Shown: positions 1 to 7,596 of the stretch, piece by piece
Numbering within the stretch: the first letter of the stretch is position 1
Layout of the letters: every line of letters begins with the position of its first letter
Assembly: GCA_040389445.1 (NCBI GenBank)
Contig: JAZJZX010000006.1
Location: forward strand, 1 to 64,000
DNA from: UBA5189 sp040389445
Lineage (GTDB): Bacteria > Chloroflexota > Limnocylindria > Limnocylindrales > CSP1-4
DNA length: 64,000 nt
Reading direction: 5' to 3'
Notes under the pieces: generated by a model
The model's database searches: none
Seen by the model: only the letters and a program-made list of their open reading frames with translations
Told to the model about the DNA's origin: nothing
Position numbers and translations under genes: made by a program

Positions 1-131
1 CCCGCCGCGCCCACGGTCCGCACCCGGCGGTCCACGCCCGCGGGGCACGCCCCGCCGCACCCACGCCCGCGGGGCACGCCCCGCCGCGCCCACGGTCCGC
101 GCCTGCACCCAAGCCCGCACCCGCACCCGCG
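1..131. repeat. GC-rich tandem/direct repeat block at left edge
   Basis: A block of about 29 bp beginning at 32 recurs at 61, and the 21-mer at 1-21 recurs at 80-100; a short CCCGCAC/CCGCACC run follows to 131. No convincing coding potential. It is the upstream intergenic space of the E2 gene and may be cut by the window edge. Confidence 0.75.
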
Positions 132-229
132 TGATCGATCCCATGCACATGTCTCGCCGGGATGCGCGACACTAGTGGCCATATCGGCGAGGTGACGATC
201 CCGTCGCGTCTCACGGAGGGACCAACCCA

Positions 230-1738
230 GTGGCCAAGGTGACGATGCCCCAGCTGGGCGAGAGCGTGGCCGAGGGCACGATCGGCAAGTGGCTGAAGCA
301 GCCCGGCGATCATGTCGACAAGTACGAGCCGCTGCTCGAGGTCATCACCGACAAGGTCAACGCCGAGGTCCCGTCTCCGTTCGAGGGGATCCTCAGGGAA
401 ATCCTCGTCCAGGAAGGCGAGACGGTTCCGAACAACGCCGAGATCGCGATCATCGACGAAGCCGGCGGCGCTGCGACGGCGCCCGCGACCTCGACGGCAA
501 AGCCGGCTGCCTCCCCCGCGTCCGCGCCCATCTCGCCGGTGCCCGCAACCGACCCTGCCCCGAGCGCCGCCCCCCCCGCGCCGGACCCGACCCCCAAGGC
601 CGAAGCCGCGAACGCTGAGCCTGCCGCCGCTCCCGCGCCATCTCCGGCCGTGCCCGTCCCGGCCCCCGAGGTCGCCTTCGGCCCCGCCGGATCCGACGAG
701 CGTGCTCCGCACGAGATGCCCGGCAACGGCGACGCCCGCATGACCCCGGCGGTCCGCCGACTGCTCCGTGAGCACGGGCTGCAAGCCGCGATGGTCGTCG
801 GGACCGGCGGCGGGGGACGGATCACCCGTGAAGACGTGACCGACTACGTCGAATCGCAGCGAACCGGGAAGATCGTCGGCAGCCAGAACGCCGCCTCCGC
901 CGGAGCCCCAGCCGCCGCAGCGCCGGCAGCGGGGGCCGCCGGGGCCCCAGCCGCCGCCACAGCCCCTCCATCAACAGCCGGAGCGACCAAGACGACGAGC
1001 CCGGCCCCGGGCATCGTCTTCCCGGCCGGCGCGGACGAAGTCCTCGTGCCGATGACCCAGATGCGCAAGGGCATCGCGGCCCAGATGACCCGCGCCCTCC
1101 AGGTGCCCCACGCCTACGTCCAGATGGAAGTGGACGTCTCGAACCTGGTTCGGTTCCGCGATCGGAACAAGAAGGAGTACCAGGCCCGCGAGGGCGTGTC
1201 CCTGAGTTTCGTGCCGTTCGTGGTCAAGGCCTCGTCGGAGGCACTTCGCCGCAACCCGACGTTCAACGCCCACTGGACCGAGGGCGGCCTGATGGCCAAG
1301 CGTCGGATCAACATCGGGATTGCCGTTGCGGTCGCGGACGGGCTCATCGTGCCGGTCATCCGGGACGTGGACCAGCTTTCGATTTCCGGTCTGAACCTCG
1401 CGATCGCCGCTGTGTCGGAGCGCTCGCGCACCGGCAAGCTCAAGGTCGATGACTTCGGTGGCGGCACGTTCACCGTCGACAATACCGGCTGGCTCGGAAC
1501 GAACATGGTCATGCCGATCATGAACGTGCCCGAGGTCGGCATCGTGACGATGGATCGGATCACGAAGCGCCCGGTGGTCGTCGAGACCCCGGAAGGCGAT
1601 GTGATCGCCATTCGCAGCGTCATGAACATGGTCCTCGGCGTCGATCACCGGGCCAACGACGGTGCCGGCGGAGCGGCGTTGCTTCGCGATATCAAGAACT
1701 GGCTCGAGGCCGTGGGTCCGGACACTGCCATCTACTAG
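230..1738 (+). CDS. 2-oxo acid dehydrogenase complex, dihydrolipoamide acyltransferase (E2)
   Basis: Core subunit that transfers an acyl group from E1 to CoA through a swinging lipoyl arm. Seen, 502 aa: N-terminal lipoyl domain (residues 1-77) with the lipoylated lysine K42 in ITDKVNAEVPSP; a long Ala/Pro linker (about 80-165); a peripheral subunit-binding domain (about 171-206, TPAVRRLLREHG); a second Ala/Pro linker; and a catalytic acyltransferase domain from about 270 ending in DHRANDG (472-478), the family's HxxxDG active site. GTG start at 230, preceded by a GGAGGG ribosome site at about 215-220. Whether the substrate is pyruvate, 2-oxoglutarate or a branched-chain keto acid cannot be told; E1 and E3 are not in the window. 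lipA lies one gene downstream, which fits cofactor supply. Confidence 0.95.
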   Translation: MAKVTMPQLGESVAEGTIGKWLKQPGDHVDKYEPLLEVITDKVNAEVPSPFEGILREILVQEGETVPNNAEIAIIDEAGGAATAPATSTAKPAASPASAPISPVPATDPAPSAAPPAPDPTPKAEAANAEPAAAPAPSPAVPVPAPEVAFGPAGSDERAPHEMPGNGDARMTPAVRRLLREHGLQAAMVVGTGGGGRITREDVTDYVESQRTGKIVGSQNAASAGAPAAAAPAAGAAGAPAAATAPPSTAGATKTTSPAPGIVFPAGADEVLVPMTQMRKGIAAQMTRALQVPHAYVQMEVDVSNLVRFRDRNKKEYQAREGVSLSFVPFVVKASSEALRRNPTFNAHWTEGGLMAKRRINIGIAVAVADGLIVPVIRDVDQLSISGLNLAIAAVSERSRTGKLKVDDFGGGTFTVDNTGWLGTNMVMPIMNVPEVGIVTMDRITKRPVVVETPEGDVIAIRSVMNMVLGVDHRANDGAGGAALLRDIKNWLEAVGPDTAIY

Positions 1739-2720
1739 GTGTTCTCCGCGCATCGTCATCACCGGCGGGGCCGGGTTCATCGGTCGTGCCGTGGTCGAAC
1801 GGCTCGGGGATCGCGGTGACGAGATCGTCGCCCTGGTTCGCGACCCGGCGAGCGCCGGCCATCTCCAGCGCAGCGGTGTCACGCTCGTCCAATCGGACCT
1901 CGGGGACCCCGATGCCCTGCGCGCGACCATGACCGGCGCCACCGCCGTCATCCATGGCGCCGGGAGCTACAAGGTCGGGATTGCGCGGTCCGAGCGCCCG
2001 GCGATGTGGAAAGCGAACGTCGAAGTCACCGAGCGAGTGCTCGATGCCGCCATCGCCGCAGGCGTGCCACGCATCGTGTACATCTCGACGGTCAATGTCT
2101 TTGGCAACACGCACGGGGCGATCGTCGACGAGACGTACCGGCGCAGCCTCGATGACGGATTCCTGAGCTGGTACGACCAGACCAAGTTCCGAGCGCACGA
2201 AGCAGCAGAGGCCCGGATCGCGGCCGGCGCGCCGATCGTCATCGTCCAGCCAGGGCAGGTCTACGGCCCGCACGACCATTCGGTGGCGAGCCAGCAACTC
2301 GCGCTCGCCCACGCGGGCCGCCTGCCGTACATCGGGTTGCCGGACACCGGCCTGGCCTGGGTTCATGTTCACGACCTGGCCGACGGGATTGTCGCGGCCC
2401 TTGATCGCGGCGGGATCGGCGAGGCGTACGTGATGGCTGGGGAGTGCCTTCGCTTTGACGACTCGATCCGCATCGCCGCGCGGGTCGGCGGGCACCGTGC
2501 GCCGCGATTCACCCTCCCGACCGGGCTTGCCCGCCTGATGGCGCCGATCAACGATGCCATCGGTGGGTTCCCGGGCATGCCGGCCAGCGTTGCCGAGACG
2601 ATTCGCGCGGGCGCCGGGGTCACGTACTGGGCCAGCCACGACAAGGCGAGCCGGGAACTCGGATTCGTACCGCGAACCCTCGAGCAGGGCGCGGCCGACA
2701 CCTGGGGCCGCGCGTCGTGA
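1662..2720 (+). CDS. NAD(P)-dependent epimerase/dehydratase (extended SDR)
   Basis: Extended short-chain dehydrogenase, resembling the dihydroflavonol-4-reductase/HpnA-like group. Seen: Rossmann motif TGGAGFIG (residues 34-41 of this reading) and catalytic YxxxK as Y171-DQT-K175. Substrate unknown. The start is odd. The only usual start codon in frame upstream of the Rossmann motif is GTG 1662, inside the E2 gene (77-nt overlap). A GTG right after the E2 stop (1739) is one frame off; removing one T at 1742/1743 would give MSPRIVITGG. So either the overlap is real or one base is wrong in the assembly. The remainder is intact. Its stop overlaps a GTG at 2717 upstream of lipA. Confidence 0.8.
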   Translation: MPAERRCFAISRTGSRPWVRTLPSTRCSPRIVITGGAGFIGRAVVERLGDRGDEIVALVRDPASAGHLQRSGVTLVQSDLGDPDALRATMTGATAVIHGAGSYKVGIARSERPAMWKANVEVTERVLDAAIAAGVPRIVYISTVNVFGNTHGAIVDETYRRSLDDGFLSWYDQTKFRAHEAAEARIAAGAPIVIVQPGQVYGPHDHSVASQQLALAHAGRLPYIGLPDTGLAWVHVHDLADGIVAALDRGGIGEAYVMAGECLRFDDSIRIAARVGGHRAPRFTLPTGLARLMAPINDAIGGFPGMPASVAETIRAGAGVTYWASHDKASRELGFVPRTLEQGAADTWGRAS

Positions 2721-2764
2721 CGGACCCGACGGAGCGGCCGGACTTGCCGAACCAGCGCTCGCCG

Positions 2765-2770
2765 TACACT
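2765..2770 (+). promoter_or_regulatory. -10 box TACACT of lipA
   Basis: TACACT ends 6 nt before ATG 2777. This favours ATG 2777 over the upstream GTG 2717 as the start on the main transcript. Confidence 0.6.
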
Positions 2771-2776
2771 CAGCCC

Positions 2777-3835
2777 ATGACCCGCGAGCTTCCGATGTTC
2801 GAACCATCCGGATCAGGGCACGGCCATGCCCCCGCGGAATCGATCTCGATCGCCATGGGCGGCGGTCTCATCGGGCTACCCGCAGCCGATGGGTCGGAGG
2901 CGCTTCGCCGGCACCCGGACTGGATCAAGGCGCGGATGCCGTCCGGCGAGCACTACCAGGACCTGAAGCGCCTGCTCCGCGGCCTGAACCTCAACACGGT
3001 CTGCGAGGAGGCTCACTGCCCCAACATCGGGGAGTGCTGGGACCAGCGGACCGCGACGATCATGATCCTCGGCGACACCTGTACCCGCGCCTGCGGCTTC
3101 TGCAACATCAAGACCGGCAAGCCCACCTGGTTCGATGACGACGAGCCGCGGCGCGTCGCGGACGCCCTCGAGGGCCTCGGTCTCGAGCACGTCGTGGTGA
3201 CCTCGGTCGCCCGCGACGACATGCCGGACGGCGGCGCGCACGTCTTCGCCGACACGATCCGCCAGCTGCGCGATCGGATCCCGGGCATGGGCATCGAGGT
3301 CCTGATTCCCGACTTCAACGGGGAGGAGGCGCCGCTCCGCGAGGTCATGGCGGCCGGGCCGGACATCCTCAACCACAACCTCGAGACCGTGAAGCGGCTC
3401 CAGAAGCCCGTGCGCAAGCGAGCTCGATGGGACCGCACGCTCGGCGTGCTGGAACGGGCGAAGGTCTACGCCGCCGAATACGGACACGAGGTTCACACCA
3501 AGAGCTCGCTCATGGTGGGTCTCGGCGAAACCGCCGACGAGATGACCGAGGCCTTCGTGGCGCTCCGCGAGGTCGACTGCGACATCCTGACGATCGGGCA
3601 GTACCTGCGGCCTTCGCTCAATCACCTCCAACTCGAGCGCTACTACCACCCCGACGAGTTCAAGGCCATGAAGGTCGAGGCCCTCGCGCTCGGCTTCAAG
3701 CACGTCGAATCAGGGCCGCTGGTCCGCTCCAGCTACCACGCTCGGGACCAGGTTCCGGGCGCCGAGCTCAGGGCGATCCGCCGTCGCCAGGCCACCCTCG
3801 ATGATGACGGCCGCGTCGTCCCGCTGGCGGGTTGA
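2777..3835 (+). CDS. lipA: Lipoyl synthase
   Basis: Radical-SAM enzyme inserting two sulfurs into octanoyl groups on E2/H-protein domains. Seen, 352 aa from ATG 2777: auxiliary cluster cysteines C76, C81, C87 (CEEAHCPNIGEC), radical-SAM CxxxCxxC at C102, C106, C109 (CTRACGFC), and the family-typical C-terminal RSSYHA. An N-terminal tail of about 60 residues precedes the catalytic part. GTG 2717, which overlaps the epimerase stop, is the alternative start. No lipB is in the window. Co-localisation with a lipoyl-bearing E2 supports the role. Confidence 0.95.
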   Translation: MTRELPMFEPSGSGHGHAPAESISIAMGGGLIGLPAADGSEALRRHPDWIKARMPSGEHYQDLKRLLRGLNLNTVCEEAHCPNIGECWDQRTATIMILGDTCTRACGFCNIKTGKPTWFDDDEPRRVADALEGLGLEHVVVTSVARDDMPDGGAHVFADTIRQLRDRIPGMGIEVLIPDFNGEEAPLREVMAAGPDILNHNLETVKRLQKPVRKRARWDRTLGVLERAKVYAAEYGHEVHTKSSLMVGLGETADEMTEAFVALREVDCDILTIGQYLRPSLNHLQLERYYHPDEFKAMKVEALALGFKHVESGPLVRSSYHARDQVPGAELRAIRRRQATLDDDGRVVPLAG

Positions 3836-3852
3836 CGATGATCGCAGCGGCG

Positions 3853-3858
3853 TATCCT
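3853..3858 (+). promoter_or_regulatory. -10 box TATCCT of the deaminase gene
   Basis: TATCCT ends 8 nt before ATG 3867, in the 31-bp gap after lipA; no Shine-Dalgarno sequence lies between. Confidence 0.55.
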
Positions 3859-3866
3859 GAAGGCTG

Positions 3867-4922
3867 ATGGCCCGCCAACTCTCGCGCTCCGTCCCGCTCG
3901 CCGAACTGCACTGTCACCTCGGCGCGGCCGTGACCCCATCGATCATGTGGGGCATCGCCCACTCCCAGGGGATCAAGCTCCCGACCAAGGACTACTGGCA
4001 GTTCCGTGAGCTGATCACGGTGAATCCCCGGGCGCCGAAATCGTTCGAGACCTATCTCCAGCTGTTCCACTGGACCGAGCTCATCCAGAGTTCGCCGCTC
4101 GCGGTGGAGCGCAGCGTCTACGAGGTGGTGGGCGGGGCATACCGCAAGAACAACGTCACCACGATGGAGCTTCGCTTCAACCCGATGAAGCGAAACCGTG
4201 GCGGTGAGCAGGATCTGGACCACATCATCGCCGCAGCCGTCCGCGGGATGGATCGCGCCCGACTCGAGTACCCGGTCAAACCCGGGCTGATCTTCTGCCT
4301 CGATCGCGCCTTTCCGTACGAACTCAACGAGATCATCGCGGAGAAGGCCATCCTGTGGCGAGATCGCGGTGTGGTGGGGCTGGACATCGCCGGCCCGGAG
4401 TCGTCCACCTTCCGCGTCGCCGACTATCGAAAGCTCATGCGCCGCGCCCGCCAGTACGGGCTGGGCATCACGATCCATACGGGAGAGGCGGGTCCGATCG
4501 ACGAGGTGGCGCGCGTCGTGGAGCTCCTCGAGCCGGATCGCATCGGGCACGGCGTGAAGGCCGCCTACGATCCCCGGGCCATGGCGATGATCCGTGAGCG
4601 CGGCATCGTCCTCGAGATCTGTCCGACGTCGAACCTCAACACCAGGGTCGTCTCCGGCTGGGAGGAGTTGCGCTGGATCTTCGATACCTTCCGTCGCAAC
4701 GACGTCCGATTCACCATTTCCACGGACGGCCCGGAGATGCTCAAGACCTACATTCGCGATGAACTCGCGACCCTCGGCCGTCTTGGAATCCTGTCGGTCG
4801 AGGAGCAGGAACATGCGGCCGCCACGGCGATGGCGGCCTCGTTCGTTCCCAATGTCTCCGACACTCCGGTGCCGAGCCGGCAGCCCGCGACCCGCGTTGC
4901 GGTGGAGCGGGAAGAGGCCTAG
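3867..4922 (+). CDS. Adenosine deaminase family protein
   Basis: Zinc-dependent amidohydrolase-fold purine deaminase family, 351 aa (usual size). Seen: HCHLG near the N-terminus (zinc ligands H15 and H17), HTGEAG with H204 and catalytic E207, RIGHG, and the late zinc-aspartate motif STDGPEM. Classical adenosine deaminases have two adjacent aspartates there; here the second is glycine (D287, G288), so the zinc ligand is kept but the residue expected at the purine-binding position is lost. Adenosine may not be the natural substrate; a related aminopurine is possible. Its TAG stop shares the palindrome CTAG with the stop of the convergent regulator gene. Confidence 0.8.
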   Translation: MARQLSRSVPLAELHCHLGAAVTPSIMWGIAHSQGIKLPTKDYWQFRELITVNPRAPKSFETYLQLFHWTELIQSSPLAVERSVYEVVGGAYRKNNVTTMELRFNPMKRNRGGEQDLDHIIAAAVRGMDRARLEYPVKPGLIFCLDRAFPYELNEIIAEKAILWRDRGVVGLDIAGPESSTFRVADYRKLMRRARQYGLGITIHTGEAGPIDEVARVVELLEPDRIGHGVKAAYDPRAMAMIRERGIVLEICPTSNLNTRVVSGWEELRWIFDTFRRNDVRFTISTDGPEMLKTYIRDELATLGRLGILSVEEQEHAAATAMAASFVPNVSDTPVPSRQPATRVAVEREEA

Positions 4923-5722
4923 GAACTCGAGGTTGCCCGGGAGGGAGGGGCAGCCTGGGAGCGAGCAGAAGGCCCGTCCGCCGGGTTCGACGCCTGGCTG
5001 AACCGATACGTGCAGGACCGATCCCCGGCCGCGATGTGCGACTCCCGCTCGACATCCGCCCCAAGGACCTCGCGGAAGAGGGCAAGCTCCGCCTCGCAGC
5101 AGGATGCAACGTCCTGCGACACGTGGTAGATCGCGCAGTTGTGCTCGCGCAGCCTGATCGTCCCGTCCGCGGCCACGAGCGCCTCGGCCAGGTACCCGCC
5201 GTCATCCTGGATCACGGCCAGCTCGCGAACTCGCTCGGCGAGGGGAGCGTCCGGTGCGACCCGCTCGGCGAGGCGCTCCCGGAGTCGTGCCCCCAGTTGA
5301 CGCCGACGGGCCGCCAGCACCTCGTCCAGGAGCGCGTCACCGCCGACGGCCGAGATGGCCTCGATCAGCCCGATGGCCAGCCCGTCGTAGTCCATGGGGA
5401 AGAGATCCTGCGCGTCGGCCGTCACGTCGTACCGGTGGCGGGGCCGCCCGACACCGTGCCGCTCGACCTCGTGGCTGACGAGGCCGCCCTGTTCCAGGGC
5501 ATGGAGTTGCTGAAGGACTCCCGTCCGACTGGCGCCGAGATGCATGGCCAGTCCGTCGGGCGACATGGGGCCGCGCTGTCGAAGATTCACGAGGATGGCG
5601 CGTCGCAGCGACGAGGGGGAGGGGAGTTCCGCCCCGGGGCCCTTGGCCGAGGCATGGCCGAACGAAGAGACGGCCACCGAATCCGGGAGCTCGGAATCTG
5701 CCTGTTGCGCGCGCTCGGGCAT
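4919..5722 (-). CDS. Winged-helix transcriptional regulator, SufR/COG2345-like
   Basis: 267 aa. The N-terminal HTH (about residues 38-95) has an ArsR/DeoR-type winged helix with GRPRHRY in the wing. The C-terminal domain carries EHNC, CCEAE and GDRSC cysteines in the order seen in SufR-type repressors that bind an Fe-S cluster. An Fe-S-responsive repressor is therefore plausible, but no suf genes are in the window and the targets are unknown. It is divergent from the acyl-CoA dehydrogenase at 5794 (71-bp gap) and may control it. The C-terminal tail after residue 245 is low complexity. Confidence 0.8.
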   Translation of the reverse strand: MPERAQQADSELPDSVAVSSFGHASAKGPGAELPSPSSLRRAILVNLRQRGPMSPDGLAMHLGASRTGVLQQLHALEQGGLVSHEVERHGVGRPRHRYDVTADAQDLFPMDYDGLAIGLIEAISAVGGDALLDEVLAARRRQLGARLRERLAERVAPDAPLAERVRELAVIQDDGGYLAEALVAADGTIRLREHNCAIYHVSQDVASCCEAELALFREVLGADVERESHIAAGDRSCTYRFSQASNPADGPSARSQAAPPSRATSSS

Positions 5723-5728
5723 GGCCAG

Positions 5729-5734
5729 AGGCTA
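5729..5734 (-). promoter_or_regulatory. -10 box TAGCCT of the SufR-like gene
   Basis: On the minus strand TAGCCT is followed by exactly 6 nt (CTGGCC) and then the ATG at 5722. Confidence 0.6.
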
Positions 5735-5778
5735 GCGGAAAGACCGGATCCGCGCCGTGCCGAAGGGGTCGTGGATGC

Positions 5779-5784
5779 TACGCT
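5779..5784 (+). promoter_or_regulatory. -10 box TACGCT of the acyl-CoA dehydrogenase
   Basis: TACGCT ends 9 nt before ATG 5794. It is back to back with the minus-strand box at 5729-5734, so the divergent promoters are only about 45 bp apart and could share an operator. Confidence 0.5.
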
Positions 5785-5793
5785 CCGTTCCTC

Positions 5794-6960
5794 ATGGACC
5801 TTGATCTCTCCCCGGAGCACGAGCTGCTTCGATCGACCATCCGCGAGTTCATGGAGCGGGAGGTTGCGCCGGTCGTCGATTCGCACGAGCGCGAACGCCG
5901 CTTTCCGGTGGAGATCGTTCGTCGGCTGGGCGAGATGGGCTGGCTGGGTATCCCGATCCCCGAGGATGAGGGCGGGGCCGGACTGGACACGCTGGCCTAT
6001 GCCATCGCGATCGAGGAAATCAGCCGGGTCTGGGGATCGCTCGGCCTGATCGTCGCGGCCCACACGTCGCTTGGCTGCGGGCCGCTCCACCTCGCCGGAA
6101 CATCGGAGCAGCAGCAGCGTTTCCTCGTGCCCATGGCCGGCGGTCGCGTCATCGGGGGCTACGGGCTCACGGAGCCCGGAGCGGGATCGGACGCCGGCGG
6201 GACACGGACGACGGCTCGCCATGAGGAGGGCCCCGACGGAGGGACCTGGGTCATCGACGGCGCCAAGCGGTTCATCACCAACGCCGGTCAGGCCGGAACC
6301 TACATTGTCACCGCCCGGACGGGCTCGAAGGAGGACGGCTCCGCCGAGATCAGCGCCTTCATCCTGCCGGCGACCACGCCCGGGTTCCGGGTCGGTCGCC
6401 TCGAGGACAAGCTGGGCCTGCACGCCTCGGCCACGGGCGAGCTGATCTTCGAAGGTTGCCGCGTGCCTGCGTCCAACATGCTCGGCGCTCAGGGCGAGGG
6501 CTTCCGGACCTTCCTAAAGATCCTCGATGGGGGCCGGATCAGCATCGGCGCCATGGCCGTCGGCCTCGCCCAGGCGGCGCTCGACGCAGCCGTCCCATAC
6601 GCCCAGACGCGAGAGCAGTTCGGGAAGCCGATCGGATCATTCCAGGGGGTCGCGTTCATGATCGCCGACATGGCGACGGAGATCGAAGCCGCACGGGCGC
6701 TGGTCTGGAAGGCTGCCTGGCTCAAGGATCAGGGTCGGGACTTTGCCCTGGCTGCGGCGGAGGCGAAGCTCTTCGCGTCAGAGGTTTCGAGCCGCGCCAC
6801 GAACGCCGCGATTCAGGTCCACGGCGGCTACGGCTACGTGACCGACTACCCGGTCGAGCGATTCATGCGGGACGCCAAGCTGACCGAGATCGGGGAGGGG
6901 ACCAGCCAGGTCCAACGGCTCGTGATTGCTCGAAAGATCCTGGGCCTGCGAATCGGCTGA
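5794..6960 (+). CDS. Acyl-CoA dehydrogenase
   Basis: FAD enzyme for alpha,beta-dehydrogenation of acyl-CoA, 388 aa, full length. Seen: helical N-terminal domain, the flavin/substrate motif GGYGLTEPGAGSDA (about residues 125-138), the middle beta domain, REQFGKPIGSFQ in the C-terminal helical domain, HGGYGYVTDYPVERFMRDAK, and the catalytic-base segment EGTSQVQR near the C-terminus. Short- or branched-chain acyl-CoA specificity is likely from overall similarity, but the chain length cannot be fixed. It stands alone after a divergent regulator and may be controlled by it. Confidence 0.93.
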   Translation: MDLDLSPEHELLRSTIREFMEREVAPVVDSHERERRFPVEIVRRLGEMGWLGIPIPEDEGGAGLDTLAYAIAIEEISRVWGSLGLIVAAHTSLGCGPLHLAGTSEQQQRFLVPMAGGRVIGGYGLTEPGAGSDAGGTRTTARHEEGPDGGTWVIDGAKRFITNAGQAGTYIVTARTGSKEDGSAEISAFILPATTPGFRVGRLEDKLGLHASATGELIFEGCRVPASNMLGAQGEGFRTFLKILDGGRISIGAMAVGLAQAALDAAVPYAQTREQFGKPIGSFQGVAFMIADMATEIEAARALVWKAAWLKDQGRDFALAAAEAKLFASEVSSRATNAAIQVHGGYGYVTDYPVERFMRDAKLTEIGEGTSQVQRLVIARKILGLRIG

Positions 6961-7063
6961 CGCAGGGCCCCCGCCACAGCGCAGACCCGGCGACGCGACC
7001 GGGCCGGACCCGGCAGCCAAACAGCGCAGACCCGGCGGGCCGACCCGGACCCGTCGAGCGCGG
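6961..7063. repeat. Short degenerate direct repeats in convergent gap
   Basis: About 100 bp between convergent genes with repeated GCAGACCCGGCG and CCGGACCCGG elements. No T-tailed hairpin was seen. Confidence 0.5.
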
Positions 7064-7528
7064 TCAGCCGCCGTTGCCGGCTGCCTTCGTGAGCGCCTCT
7101 CGAACGGCCGACTTGAATTCGGCCGGCCAGGGACCCTGACCGGCAAGGACGAACGGCTTCGCATCGATGAATTCGACGGTCGCAGGATCCTGCGCCCAGG
7201 CGGCGACACACGGATCGACATCGGCGCGACGACGATCGAACGTGTCGCCCGTCCGGAAGATGTAGATCCGGAGTCGGATCGGGCTCGTCACGCCGAGGCC
7301 GCTCGCGTCGAACCCGATGGCCGTCGCGGTCAGGGTGCCGTCCTGGCAGCCAGCATCACCCGACGTGAACCGGTCGAGCGTGAGGCCTCGATTGGCGAGC
7401 TCGCCGGCGATCCCCGGAAAGTCCATCGGCGTCGGGGCCGGCGACGCCTGGAGGATCGTGCTGCAGCCAGCCAGAAAGATGGTCGCAACGATGAACAAGC
7501 CGCTCCGGAGCGGACCGCGAATATGCAT
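7064..7528 (-). CDS. Hypothetical lipoprotein
   Basis: 154 aa with a lipoprotein signal: basic N-terminus, hydrophobic core (about 11-20) and lipobox FLAGC with the lipidated cysteine at C22. A second pair of cysteines (in DAGCQDG and DPCVAAW) may form a disulfide. No family recognised. It is convergent with the acyl-CoA dehydrogenase and divergent from the acyl-CoA synthetase. Confidence 0.8.
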   Translation of the reverse strand: MHIRGPLRSGLFIVATIFLAGCSTILQASPAPTPMDFPGIAGELANRGLTLDRFTSGDAGCQDGTLTATAIGFDASGLGVTSPIRLRIYIFRTGDTFDRRRADVDPCVAAWAQDPATVEFIDAKPFVLAGQGPWPAEFKSAVREALTKAAGNGG

Positions 7529-7534
7529 GACCCG

Positions 7535-7540
7535 AGGCTA
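7535..7540 (-). promoter_or_regulatory. -10 box TAGCCT of the lipoprotein gene
   Basis: On the minus strand TAGCCT is followed by 6 nt (CGGGTC) and ATG 7528. Confidence 0.6.
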
Positions 7541-7583
7541 TCCGACCCCGGCTTTCCGTGCCGGGGCACCACCGATGGCGTGC

Positions 7584-7589
7584 TAGGAT
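7584..7589 (+). promoter_or_regulatory. -10 box TAGGAT of the acyl-CoA synthetase
   Basis: TAGGAT ends 7 nt before GTG 7597. It lies downstream of the alternative GTG 7558, so it argues for the shorter protein. Confidence 0.6.
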
Positions 7590-7596
7590 CGGCCTC

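Noticed and set aside
1739..2720. Epimerase as a pseudogene
   Set aside because: Only the start is doubtful. The Rossmann motif, YxxxK and the whole remaining frame are intact.
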